This document shows, in pieces, positions 27,987 to 35,993 of a stretch of 64,000 nt of DNA (positions within the stretch are counted from its first letter, which is position 1; each line of letters starts with the position of its first letter). The notes under the pieces are model-generated. The model was given only the letters and a program-made list of their open reading frames with translations, was not told where the DNA came from and searched no databases. Origin of the DNA: CAMLIZ01 sp040758375 (lineage in GTDB: Bacteria; Pseudomonadota; Gammaproteobacteria; Burkholderiales; Burkholderiaceae_C); contig JBFLWE010000004.1 of the NCBI GenBank assembly GCA_040758375.1, forward strand, positions 1 through 64,000. Reading direction: 5' to 3'. A program made the position numbers and the translations under genes.

Positions 27987-28208
27987 ATGGCCCAAGTCCA
28001 ACCTCTCGCCGGCAATCCGTTTGCGTTGATGATGCATCCCGACGACGTGCTGCAGGCCGTCGAGCGCTCGGACCACCTGGGCGGGCTGCAACGGCGCATC
28101 TGCCGTCCGCTGGACAGGCCGCTGATCCCGAAGAAGGGCGAGGAGGGCGCCGAGGTCGAGGACTTCGACTCCTCGGTGGACACCAGCGCCGACGACGAAG
28201 CGGCCTGA
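27987..28208 (+). CDS. Small conserved hypothetical protein (73 aa)
   Basis: Protein of 73 residues that I do not recognise by function. It has a helical middle (PDDVLQAVERSDHL) followed by a basic stretch LQRRICRPLDRPLIPK and a strongly acidic tail. GGAGA lies 8 bases upstream of the ATG. Similar small proteins are found in Burkholderiales near chemotaxis genes as far as I recall, so it is probably real. It is convergent with the chemotaxis receptor gene, 19 bases away. Confidence 0.6.
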   Translation: MAQVQPLAGNPFALMMHPDDVLQAVERSDHLGGLQRRICRPLDRPLIPKKGEEGAEVEDFDSSVDTSADDEAA

Positions 28209-28227
28209 GCGAGCCACCTCGTCGTCT

Positions 28228-30249
28228 TCAGGCGGCCATCCCCACCGCCGCCGTACCGCCCACCCGTCGCAAAGGCATCACCACCGCCGCGCCTGTCTGC
28301 GCGGCAGGCCCCGGCGTCTCGGCGCCGTCGAGCCGGAACGTGTTCACCAGCGCTGCCAGGCGGCGGGCCTGGTCGTCCAGCTTCTCGGCGGCTGCGGCGG
28401 CTTCTTCCACCAAGGCCGCGTTCTGCTGGGTGAGTTCGTCCATGTGATGGATGGCGGCGCTCACCTGTCCCAGACCGGTGCTCTGTTCGGCCGAAGCCTG
28501 GGTGATCTGCGCGATGGCCTCGGCCACCCGATGGATCGCTTCCACCGCCTGCTGCATCGTGCGGCCGGTGTCCTCCACCACGTGCGTGCCCGCTTCGACC
28601 TGCTCGACGCTGGCGATGATCAGGGACTTGATCTCCTTGGCGGCCTCGGCCGAACGCTGCGCGAGCGAGCGCACTTCGCCGGCCACCACCGCGAAGCCAC
28701 GCCCCTGGTCGCCGGCGCGTGCGGCTTCCACCGCGGCGTTGAGCGCCAGGATGTTGGTCTGGAACGCAATGCCGTCGATCACGCCGATGATGTCGGCAAT
28801 CTTCTTGCTGCTCGCGTCGATGCCCTGCATCGTGGAGACCATCTGCTGCACCGACGCGCCGCCGCGCTGGGCCAGTTCGCGCGCCTGCTGCGCGAGCTGG
28901 TTTGCTTGCCCGGCATGGTCGGCGTTGTGCTTCACGGTGCTGGACAGCTCCTCCATCGAGCTGGCGGTTTCCTCCAGCGAGGCCGCCTGTTGCTCGGTGC
29001 GCCGTGAAAGGTCGGCATTGCCCTGCGCGATTTCGCGCGAGGCGATGGTCACGCTTTCGGCGTTGCCGCGCACTTCGCCCACCACACGGTGCAGGCTGTT
29101 CTTCATGGCCTTCAGCGCCACCATCAGCTGCGCGATCTCGTCGCGGCCGCGCACCTCGGCCTCGCCGGTGAGGTCGCCGGCGGCCACTTGCTCCGCCAAC
29201 TGCACCGCACGGTTCAGCGGCTCGGTGATGCTGCGCACGATCACGCGCGCCAGCCAGCCCACGCCCACGATCAGCAGGCCCAGCAAGCCGAACTGGACGA
29301 GTTCCATGCGCCGCAGCTCCGCCACGCGCTCGCCGAGCATGGTCTCCAGCTGGGACAGCGCCGCTTCTTCCAGCACGAACAAGGCGTCGATCGTCTGCGT
29401 GAAGGTGGTGATGTACTGCGGCGCGGGGTACTGCAGGCTTTGTGCCGAGACGATCTCCTTGTCGGCCAGCGCAAGCGCGGTCTCGATGGGCTGCTTGGCG
29501 TTGACGACCTTGGCTGCCAGCGCGTCCTTCAGCGCGGGATTGGCCGCAAAGGCCTTCTCGAACGCGATGACCATGCCTTCGTACTGGTCGTTCGATGCGC
29601 GCACCAGCCCGGCCAGCAGCGCGCGGCCCTCCGGCGCCACCTGGCCTTCGGCCAGGAAGCCGGCGCCGCGTGCGCGCGTCTGCCCCAGCGCCTCGGTGGC
29701 ATGGGGCAGCTTGATCAGCGCGGCGGTCATCAGATAGTAGCTGTCGGCCTGCGGGTCGAGGATGAGGCCGCTCCAGTCGAGCAGCAGGTCCAGTGTCTTG
29801 AAGTAGTGGCTGATCACCTGCGCGTGCCGGGTGCTCGAATCGGCGGCCGAGAGCCTGCGGGCGTCCACCGCTGCGGCAAGCTCACGCCACTGCTCGCGGG
29901 CGCTGCGCCAAGCCTGGGCCATGCCCTCTGGCAGCGTCTCGTTCCGAAGGTGGGCCTCCAGTGCGGCCAGCACCTTCTCGACCTCGGCCTTCTTGGCGTC
30001 GCGCGCGGCGCTCACGCTGTCGTTGCCGCCGAGCATGCCGGCCGACAGGCCGCGGTGCTGCTGCGTCAGCTGCACCAGCTTCATCAGTTCGCGAGCCGGG
30101 CCCACGCCGTGCCGCTCGCCTTCGGCGGCGTGTATCAGCTCCCGGGAGAGCTTCAGTTGCAGGTACAGCGGCACGCACACCGTCGCCAGCACCAGCAGGC
30201 CCAGCAGCAGCAACTTGCGGCCGATCGAGATTTGATGGATGAAGCTCAT
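28228..30249 (-). CDS. Methyl-accepting chemotaxis protein with NIT-like sensor region
   Basis: Chemoreceptor of 673 residues. TM1 lies at about 12-32, a large periplasmic region at about 33-345, TM2 after it, then HAMP and a cytoplasmic signalling domain. The periplasmic motif LTQQHRGLSAGML resembles nitrate/nitrite-sensing (NIT) domains, so nitrate or nitrite may be sensed; this is uncertain. The signalling tip IAFQTNILALNAAVEAA is intact. No C-terminal CheR-tethering pentapeptide is visible. Start 30249 has AAGAGG upstream; the in-frame extension to 30576 overlaps nothing but has no motif. Confidence 0.93.
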   Translation of the reverse strand: MSFIHQISIGRKLLLLGLLVLATVCVPLYLQLKLSRELIHAAEGERHGVGPARELMKLVQLTQQHRGLSAGMLGGNDSVSAARDAKKAEVEKVLAALEAHLRNETLPEGMAQAWRSAREQWRELAAAVDARRLSAADSSTRHAQVISHYFKTLDLLLDWSGLILDPQADSYYLMTAALIKLPHATEALGQTRARGAGFLAEGQVAPEGRALLAGLVRASNDQYEGMVIAFEKAFAANPALKDALAAKVVNAKQPIETALALADKEIVSAQSLQYPAPQYITTFTQTIDALFVLEEAALSQLETMLGERVAELRRMELVQFGLLGLLIVGVGWLARVIVRSITEPLNRAVQLAEQVAAGDLTGEAEVRGRDEIAQLMVALKAMKNSLHRVVGEVRGNAESVTIASREIAQGNADLSRRTEQQAASLEETASSMEELSSTVKHNADHAGQANQLAQQARELAQRGGASVQQMVSTMQGIDASSKKIADIIGVIDGIAFQTNILALNAAVEAARAGDQGRGFAVVAGEVRSLAQRSAEAAKEIKSLIIASVEQVEAGTHVVEDTGRTMQQAVEAIHRVAEAIAQITQASAEQSTGLGQVSAAIHHMDELTQQNAALVEEAAAAAEKLDDQARRLAALVNTFRLDGAETPGPAAQTGAAVVMPLRRVGGTAAVGMAA

Positions 30250-30493
30250 GCAGCACCTCTTCACGCTTCGTGGGCTCCCTGGCTGGTTTATCGGCGGCAG
30301 CGCGGTGGGTTTGACCCTGATCAGGGTTTGGCCGGTGATCCTGCACGCGCAGCCGCGCCGGCTCGGCTTGGAATGGCCTTGACGGCCTGATTCATGACCT
30401 TGCAGGCCAGCAGCAAACTGCCATCGGGAAAGCCCAGGTGCAGCTTGTTGCATATGCGCCCAAGATGGTGCGGCGTTTTCCACAGGAGGCTGC

Positions 30494-31384
30494 ATGCGGT
30501 CATCTCGGATCCGGTCGGTGTCGACCTGGGCGGCGTTCGCCGCCGCGCTGTTGGCGCTGTCTTCGTACGCGACCAACTACTCGCTCTGGATCAACGGCCG
30601 CACCGGCGGCGGGCAGGCGGGCAACTACGCTGACTTCCGCTACTGGGGGCCTTCGTCAGCCAATGCCGGCGTGAACAAGAAGTCGGTCAACTGGGACGGC
30701 TACAACCACATCTCCGACCAGAACTACCTGATCCGCAACGCGCTCGACTGCTTTTGCACCGGCCCCAACTGGTGCTACATCGCGGTGCACAGCGCTGGCA
30801 ACCTGATGATCGGCTACACACTCGACCTGTACGGCGGCTCCACGCGGTACAAGAAGACGCCCAGCCCCAATGCCGCGGGCCAGTGCAGCAACAGCGACGG
30901 CAGCACGCAGGTGGGCTGGAACATCAAGTGGGTGGACGTGGCCGCGGGCGCCGGGGGTGGCTCGGAGCTTGCCAACATGGGCGACTGGGCGCTGTCGGAG
31001 CCGCTGGTGTCCGACCTCAAGACCACCACGGCGCGCGCGCTCTACAACCACAACAACACGCGCGGCAAGATGTTCTACATGTATGCCGGCGCCAAGGGCA
31101 CGCTCTACTCGGGCACCCTGCCGGGCCAGGACGACGAGGCCGTGTCCTACCACTCCAGCGGCGGCATCTCCGGCAGCTCGGGCGGCGCCTACTGCAACCC
31201 CTCCGACTGGTTCTGCAACGACCTCACGCTCGGCACGGCCGCCGCCCAGGGCGGGCGCGCGAAATGGAGCAACCACTCGGTGGTGTTCCGTGACGACAAC
31301 GAGTCGTACAACCACTACACCAGCGGCAGCTGGGGCGGGGTGGTGTCCAAGGTCCGCGCCGACATGGAGCTCAACGCAAGGTAG
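30494..31384 (+). CDS. Putative secreted protein with HSAGN hydrolase-like motif
   Basis: Protein of 296 residues with an N-terminal signal peptide (about 1-26, ending near SSYA). The mature part is rich in Gly, Ser, Asn, Tyr and Trp. The only recognisable element is a possible nucleophile elbow VHSAGN in WCYIAVHSAGNLMIGY, reminiscent of alpha/beta hydrolases, with several later His and Asp that could complete a triad. Six cysteines suggest disulfides. AGGAGG lies 4 bases upstream. It directly precedes a membrane-anchored partner gene. The function is not assigned. Confidence 0.7.
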   Translation: MRSSRIRSVSTWAAFAAALLALSSYATNYSLWINGRTGGGQAGNYADFRYWGPSSANAGVNKKSVNWDGYNHISDQNYLIRNALDCFCTGPNWCYIAVHSAGNLMIGYTLDLYGGSTRYKKTPSPNAAGQCSNSDGSTQVGWNIKWVDVAAGAGGGSELANMGDWALSEPLVSDLKTTTARALYNHNNTRGKMFYMYAGAKGTLYSGTLPGQDDEAVSYHSSGGISGSSGGAYCNPSDWFCNDLTLGTAAAQGGRAKWSNHSVVFRDDNESYNHYTSGSWGGVVSKVRADMELNAR

Positions 31385-32686
31385 ATGACCAACCCGCGCA
31401 GCGCCCCGGCCGCCCCGTCCCCGTCCTTTTCGAAGCGGCGCCGCCTGCACACCAGCGGCGCCGCGCAGCGCGGCCACTGGCTCTGGTGGCTGGCTCCTCT
31501 GGCGCTGGCGCTGGGGCTGGCCTGGCTGGCGTGGTACGCGGCCGGGCGGAGCGATGACGCGGTGGCCCGTGCCGATGCCGCGGCTTCCGCGGGCGCTTGG
31601 GGCGGCGTGTCGCCGTTCGACGTGGCAGCTTCTGCGCCGCGCCGACCTGCAAGCGCGGGGCCGGCACGTACGCTCTCGCCGCGCGAGCTGCAGCTCGCGA
31701 TGTGGCAGCAGCGGCTCGAACGGGCCGAGACGGTGCTGGCCACCTACCGCGATGCCACGCGCTATCCGCACGAGTCGAGGCCGATCACCGAGCACCCGGA
31801 CCAGGTGCGGCCCAACGACCCGGTGGAAGAAGAAACCGTCCTGCGCCGCAAGGACGGCCAGCCGATCGAGGGGCTGCGGCTGCGTACCTCGCAGGAGCGC
31901 GTGTTCGTGCAGGGCAGCGAGACCGTGCGCCTGTCGGTGGCGGTGCAAGACGCGAGCGGGCAGTTCCAGCCGCTGCGCGTGACGCGCGCAGTGGCGCGCG
32001 AGATGCCCACCGCGCGCACGATGAGCAACCTGGCGATCATGCCCATGGACTTCAACGACCAGGGTCGTGCAGGCGACGTGCAGGCCGGCGACCGCCGCCA
32101 TGGCGCGCTGCTGCAGCCCGGCGCCCAGGGCTTTGGCGCGGGGCAGATCCGGGTGGAAGTGTTCTTCGACGCCGGCGGTGAACCAAGCGGCACCTACTTC
32201 GACCTCTTCTACACGCCGCATCCGCCGGCCGTGTGGCAGGGCGGGGTGCGCGAGGCGGTGGCCGACGGCTCGCTGCACTTTTATCTCAAGGCCGACGTGC
32301 GCGAAGCCGGGCGCTACGTGGTCTCGGCGCGGTTGGACGATGCCAACGGCAAGCCCTTCGCGCTGCTGAGCTTCAACGACGAAGTGCGGGCGGGGCCGCA
32401 GGAGTTCCGGCTGTCGGTGTTCGGCAAGCTGCTGCGCGACGGCCAACCGGCCTTTCCGCTCACGCTGCGCGATGTCGATGGCTTCCTGCTGCGGCCCGAT
32501 ACCTTCCCCGACCGCAGCCTGATGCCGCGGCTGGTGGGCCGCGTGCACACCGGCGCCAGCTATCCGCTGGCGAGCTTTTCGCCCATGGAGTGGAGCAGCG
32601 AGGAGCGAGACCGCTACCTGGCCGAGCTGTCGCGCGATGTCGAAGAGGCACGCCTTAGGCTCAAGCAGCTCAAGAGTGGTTCTTGA
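31385..32686 (+). CDS. Membrane-anchored periplasmic protein, possible choice-of-anchor X type
   Basis: Protein of 433 residues with a cytoplasmic N-terminus, one transmembrane helix at about residues 30-50 and a large periplasmic part. The C-terminal half (FDAGG.PSGTYFDLFYTP, SFNDE, LTLRDVDGFLL, EWSSEERDRYL) looks like the choice-of-anchor X group from memory; this is tentative. The ATG immediately follows the stop of the secreted-protein gene, so the two form an operon and the products probably interact or act in order. Confidence 0.65.
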   Translation: MTNPRSAPAAPSPSFSKRRRLHTSGAAQRGHWLWWLAPLALALGLAWLAWYAAGRSDDAVARADAAASAGAWGGVSPFDVAASAPRRPASAGPARTLSPRELQLAMWQQRLERAETVLATYRDATRYPHESRPITEHPDQVRPNDPVEEETVLRRKDGQPIEGLRLRTSQERVFVQGSETVRLSVAVQDASGQFQPLRVTRAVAREMPTARTMSNLAIMPMDFNDQGRAGDVQAGDRRHGALLQPGAQGFGAGQIRVEVFFDAGGEPSGTYFDLFYTPHPPAVWQGGVREAVADGSLHFYLKADVREAGRYVVSARLDDANGKPFALLSFNDEVRAGPQEFRLSVFGKLLRDGQPAFPLTLRDVDGFLLRPDTFPDRSLMPRLVGRVHTGASYPLASFSPMEWSSEERDRYLAELSRDVEEARLRLKQLKSGS

Positions 32687-32698
32687 TCAAACGACAAG

Positions 32699-32710
32699 GC
32701 AATATATTGC
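32699..32710. promoter_or_regulatory. 12-bp palindrome upstream of boxC
   Basis: GCAATATATTGC is a perfect palindrome immediately followed by an A, giving TTGCA. It lies 124 bases before the boxC start codon and shares the TGCA element with the operator at 32760. It may be an upstream operator for the same regulator. Confidence 0.4.
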
Positions 32711-32740
32711 ATCATTCGGATTGAAAAGCCGAAATCATCT

Positions 32741-32773
32741 TTGACGACGGTCAACAGTATGCACTATGATGCA
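32741..32773 (+). promoter_or_regulatory. boxC promoter with overlapping BoxR/BzdR-type TGCA operator
   Basis: A sigma-70-like promoter TTGACG (32741-32746), 18-base spacer, TATGAT (32765-32770) precedes boxC. The sequence TGCA-N6-TGCA (32760-32763 and 32770-32773) overlaps the -10 element. TGCA repeats are the known recognition elements of BzdR/BoxR, repressors of benzoate degradation that respond to benzoyl-CoA. A further TGCA lies at 32798-32801. Position and sequence fit repression released by benzoyl-CoA; the regulator gene itself is not in the window. Confidence 0.6.
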
Positions 32774-32833
32774 CTTCATTGGCCGCCGGCAAGATCATGC
32801 ATCCGGCGCGAGACTCTTCTTGCAGGAGCCCGC

Positions 32834-34507
32834 ATGACCGCCTCCGCTTCACCCTCGACGCCCCGCGTCGACTACCGCACCGACCCCTCCCGCTACCGCC
32901 ACTGGTCGCTGAAGTTCGAAGGCGCCGTCGCCACACTGGCGATGAACGTCGATGAAGACGCCGGCCTGCGCCCGGGCTACAAGCTCAAGCTCAACAGCTA
33001 CGACCTGGGCGTGGACATCGAGCTGCACGATGCGCTCAACCGCATCCGCTTCGAGCATCCCGAAGTGCGCGCGGTGGTGCTCACCAGCCTGAAGGACCGC
33101 GTGTTCTGCTCGGGCGCCAACATCTTCATGCTCGGCCTGTCCAGCCACGCCTGGAAGGTGAACTTCTGCAAGTTCACCAACGAGACCCGCAACGGCATCG
33201 AGGACGCCTCGGCGCATTCGGGGCTGAAGTTCATCGCCGCGGTCAATGGCTCCTGCGCCGGGGGCGGCTACGAGCTGGCGCTGGCCTGCGACGAGATCAT
33301 CCTGATCGACGACCGGTCCTCGTCGGTGAGCCTGCCCGAGGTGCCGCTGCTGGGCGTGCTGCCCGGCACCGGCGGCCTCACGCGCCTGACCGACAAGCGC
33401 CGGGTGCGCCATGACCTGGCCGACGTGTTCTGCACCACCACCGAGGGTGTGCGCGGCCAGCGGGCGCAGCAATGGCGGCTGGTCGACGAGGTGGTGAAGC
33501 CGGCGCAGTTCGCGCAGCGGGTGCAGGAGCGTGCGCGCGAGCTGGCCGCCTTGAGCGACCGGCCGGTTGGCGCGCAGGGCGTGACACTGCCGCCGGTCAA
33601 GGCGCGCTACGAGGCCGATGCGCTGCATTACGAACACGTGAGCGTGCAGATCGACCGCGCGCGCCGCACCGCGAGCTTCACGATCCGTGCACCCAAGGGG
33701 CCGCAACCCACCGAGCCGGCGGCGATCGCCGCGGCGGGCGCCGCGTGGTGGCCGCTGGCCATGGGCCGGCAGCTCGACGACGCCATCCTGCAGATGCGCA
33801 CCAACGAGCTGGAGATCGGCACCTGGATCCTGCGCACCGAAGGCGACGCCGCGCAGGTGCTGGCCATGGACGAGGTGCTGCTGGCGCACCGGCAGCACTG
33901 GCTGGTGCGCGAGACGCTGGGCCTGCTGCGCCGCACCTTCTCGCGCCTGGACGTTTCATCGCGCAGCCTGTTCGCGCTGGTGGAGCCGGGCAGTTGCTTC
34001 GCCGGCACGCTGCTGGAGCCGGCACTGGCCGCCGACCGCATCTACCACCTGGCGCTGCCCGACGAGCCCGATCGTGCGCCGCAGCTCATCGTGGGCGAGG
34101 CGAATTTCAGCCTGTACCCCATGGTCACCGGGCAGACGCGGCTGGCACGCCGCTTCTACGACGAGGCGTCGGCGCTGCAGGCCGTGCGCGCGCGCATCGG
34201 CCAGGCACTGGACGCCGACGCGGCGCTGGCGCTGGGGCTGGTGACCTTCGCGCCCGACGACATCGACTGGGCCGATGAGGTGCGCATCGCGATCGAGGAG
34301 CGGGCCGCCATGTCGCCCGACGCGCTGACCGGCCTGGAGGCCAACCTGCGCTTCAACGGCCCCGAGACGATGGACAGCCGCATCTTCGGCCGGCTCTCGG
34401 CCTGGCAGAACTGGATCTTCCAGCGGCCCAATGCCGTGGGCGAGAAGGGCGCGCTCAAGGTCTACGGCAAGGGTGAGAAGGCCGCCTTCGACTTCCACCG
34501 CGTCTGA
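32834..34507 (+). CDS. boxC: 2,3-epoxybenzoyl-CoA dihydrolase
   Basis: Opens and hydrolyses the ring of 2,3-epoxybenzoyl-CoA with release of formate, the second step of aerobic CoA-dependent benzoate degradation. The 557-residue protein has an N-terminal crotonase-like domain (CSGANIFMLG, VNGSCAGGGYELALACDEI oxyanion region) and a second crotonase-like part, matching BoxC length. AGGAG at 32824-32828 sets the start at 32834; an in-frame ATG at 32741 lies within the promoter and is rejected. It is first gene of the boxCBA operon. Confidence 0.95.
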   Translation: MTASASPSTPRVDYRTDPSRYRHWSLKFEGAVATLAMNVDEDAGLRPGYKLKLNSYDLGVDIELHDALNRIRFEHPEVRAVVLTSLKDRVFCSGANIFMLGLSSHAWKVNFCKFTNETRNGIEDASAHSGLKFIAAVNGSCAGGGYELALACDEIILIDDRSSSVSLPEVPLLGVLPGTGGLTRLTDKRRVRHDLADVFCTTTEGVRGQRAQQWRLVDEVVKPAQFAQRVQERARELAALSDRPVGAQGVTLPPVKARYEADALHYEHVSVQIDRARRTASFTIRAPKGPQPTEPAAIAAAGAAWWPLAMGRQLDDAILQMRTNELEIGTWILRTEGDAAQVLAMDEVLLAHRQHWLVRETLGLLRRTFSRLDVSSRSLFALVEPGSCFAGTLLEPALAADRIYHLALPDEPDRAPQLIVGEANFSLYPMVTGQTRLARRFYDEASALQAVRARIGQALDADAALALGLVTFAPDDIDWADEVRIAIEERAAMSPDALTGLEANLRFNGPETMDSRIFGRLSAWQNWIFQRPNAVGEKGALKVYGKGEKAAFDFHRV

Positions 34508-34516
34508 GGGAACACC

Positions 34517-35944
34517 ATGTCCACCATCGACTACAGCGAAAAGATCCCCAACAACGTCAACCTCGCCGAGGACCGCACGCTCAGGCGCGCGCTCGAGCAG
34601 TGGCAGCCCAACTTCCTGGGCTGGTGGGACGACGTGGGCCCCGAGGGATCGCACAACTTCGACGTGTACCTGCGCACCGCCATCAGCGTGGACCCGCAGG
34701 GCTGGGCCCAGTTCGGCTACGTGAAGATGCCCGAGTACCGCTGGGGCATCTTCCTCAACCCGGCCGACCCCGAGCGCAAGATCCACTTCGGCGAGCACCA
34801 GGGCGAGGCTGCCTGGCAGGAGGTGCCGGGCGAGCACCGCGCCAACCTGCGCCGCATCATCGTGACGCAGGGCGACACCGAGCCCGCCTCGGTGGAGCAG
34901 CAGCGCCACCTGGGCCTGACCGCGCCCTCGCTGTACGACCTGCGCAACCTGTTCCAGGTGAACGTGGAGGAGGGCCGCCACCTCTGGGCCATGGTGTACC
35001 TGCTGCACAAGTACTTCGGCCGCGACGGCCGCGAGGAAGCCGAGGCGCTGCTCGAACGCCGCTCGGGCGACGAGAACAACCCGCGCATCCTCGGTGCCTT
35101 CAACGAGAAGACGCCCGACTGGCTGAGCTTCTTCATGTTCACCTACTTCACCGACCGCGACGGCAAGTTCCAGCTCTCGGCGCTGGCCGAAAGCGGCTTT
35201 GACCCGCTGGCGCGCACGACCCGGTTCATGCTCACCGAGGAAGCGCACCACATGTTCGTGGGCGAATCGGGCGTGAGCCGGGTGATCCAGCGCACCGCAC
35301 AGGCGATGAACGAGCTGAAGACCGACGATCCGCAAAAGCTGCGCGCGGCCGGCGTGATCGACCTGCCCACGATCCAGCGCTACCTGAACTTCCACTACAG
35401 CGTGACGATCGACCTCTTCGGCGCCGACCAGTCGAGCAACGCCGCCACCTTCTACAACTCGGGCCTGAAGGGCCGCTACGAGGAGGCCAGGCGCAGCGAC
35501 GACCACCAGCTGAAGGACCAGACCTACACCGTGCTCGAAGTGCAGGGCGGCGCGCTGGCCGAAAAGCAGGTGCCGATGCTGAACGCGCTGAACGAGGTGC
35601 TGCGCGACGATTTCATCAAGGACTCGATGGCCGGCGTGGAGCGCTGGAACAAGGTGCTCGACAAGGCGGGCCTGCCGCACCGGCTGAAGGTGCCGCACAA
35701 GGCCTTCCACCGCAACATCGGCGCGCTGGCCGGCATCAAGATGTCGCCCGAAGGCCGCGTGGTGAGCGAAGCCGAGTGGCAGGCGAAGAAGGACGAGTGG
35801 CTGCCCAGCGACGAGGACCGGGCCTACGTGGCCTCGCTGATGGGCCGTGTGGCCGAGCCGGGCCGCTTCGCCAACTGGATCGCGCCGCCGCCGCTGGGCA
35901 TCAACCGGCAGCCCATCGACTTTGAATACGTTCGGTTTGGTTGA
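34517..35944 (+). CDS. boxB: Benzoyl-CoA 2,3-epoxidase, di-iron oxygenase subunit
   Basis: Oxygenase component (475 residues) that inserts one oxygen atom into benzoyl-CoA to give the 2,3-epoxide, using electrons from BoxA. Non-heme di-iron ligand motifs are visible: VNVEEGRHLWAMVYLLH and LTEEAHHMF. Length matches known BoxB. It starts 9 bases after boxC and is followed 49 bases later by boxA. Confidence 0.96.
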   Translation: MSTIDYSEKIPNNVNLAEDRTLRRALEQWQPNFLGWWDDVGPEGSHNFDVYLRTAISVDPQGWAQFGYVKMPEYRWGIFLNPADPERKIHFGEHQGEAAWQEVPGEHRANLRRIIVTQGDTEPASVEQQRHLGLTAPSLYDLRNLFQVNVEEGRHLWAMVYLLHKYFGRDGREEAEALLERRSGDENNPRILGAFNEKTPDWLSFFMFTYFTDRDGKFQLSALAESGFDPLARTTRFMLTEEAHHMFVGESGVSRVIQRTAQAMNELKTDDPQKLRAAGVIDLPTIQRYLNFHYSVTIDLFGADQSSNAATFYNSGLKGRYEEARRSDDHQLKDQTYTVLEVQGGALAEKQVPMLNALNEVLRDDFIKDSMAGVERWNKVLDKAGLPHRLKVPHKAFHRNIGALAGIKMSPEGRVVSEAEWQAKKDEWLPSDEDRAYVASLMGRVAEPGRFANWIAPPPLGINRQPIDFEYVRFG

Positions 35945-35954
35945 CCACGCCTTG

Positions 35955-35979
35955 GGCGCCTTCCCCTCGAGGGGGCGCC
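35955..35979. repeat. GC-rich hairpin between boxB and boxA
   Basis: GGCGCC (35955-35960) pairs with GGCGCC (35974-35979) around a C-rich/G-rich inner stem and short loop. It lies 14 bases upstream of the boxA start, close to its ribosome binding site. It could modulate boxA translation or mRNA stability, or simply be an extragenic repeat common in this bacterial group. Confidence 0.5.
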
Positions 35980-35993
35980 TGGAGTTGAGCCAC

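Noticed and set aside
32741..32833. Extended N-terminus for BoxC from the ATG-like start at 32741
   Set aside because: It would place the start within the promoter -35 element; a good ribosome binding site precedes 32834.
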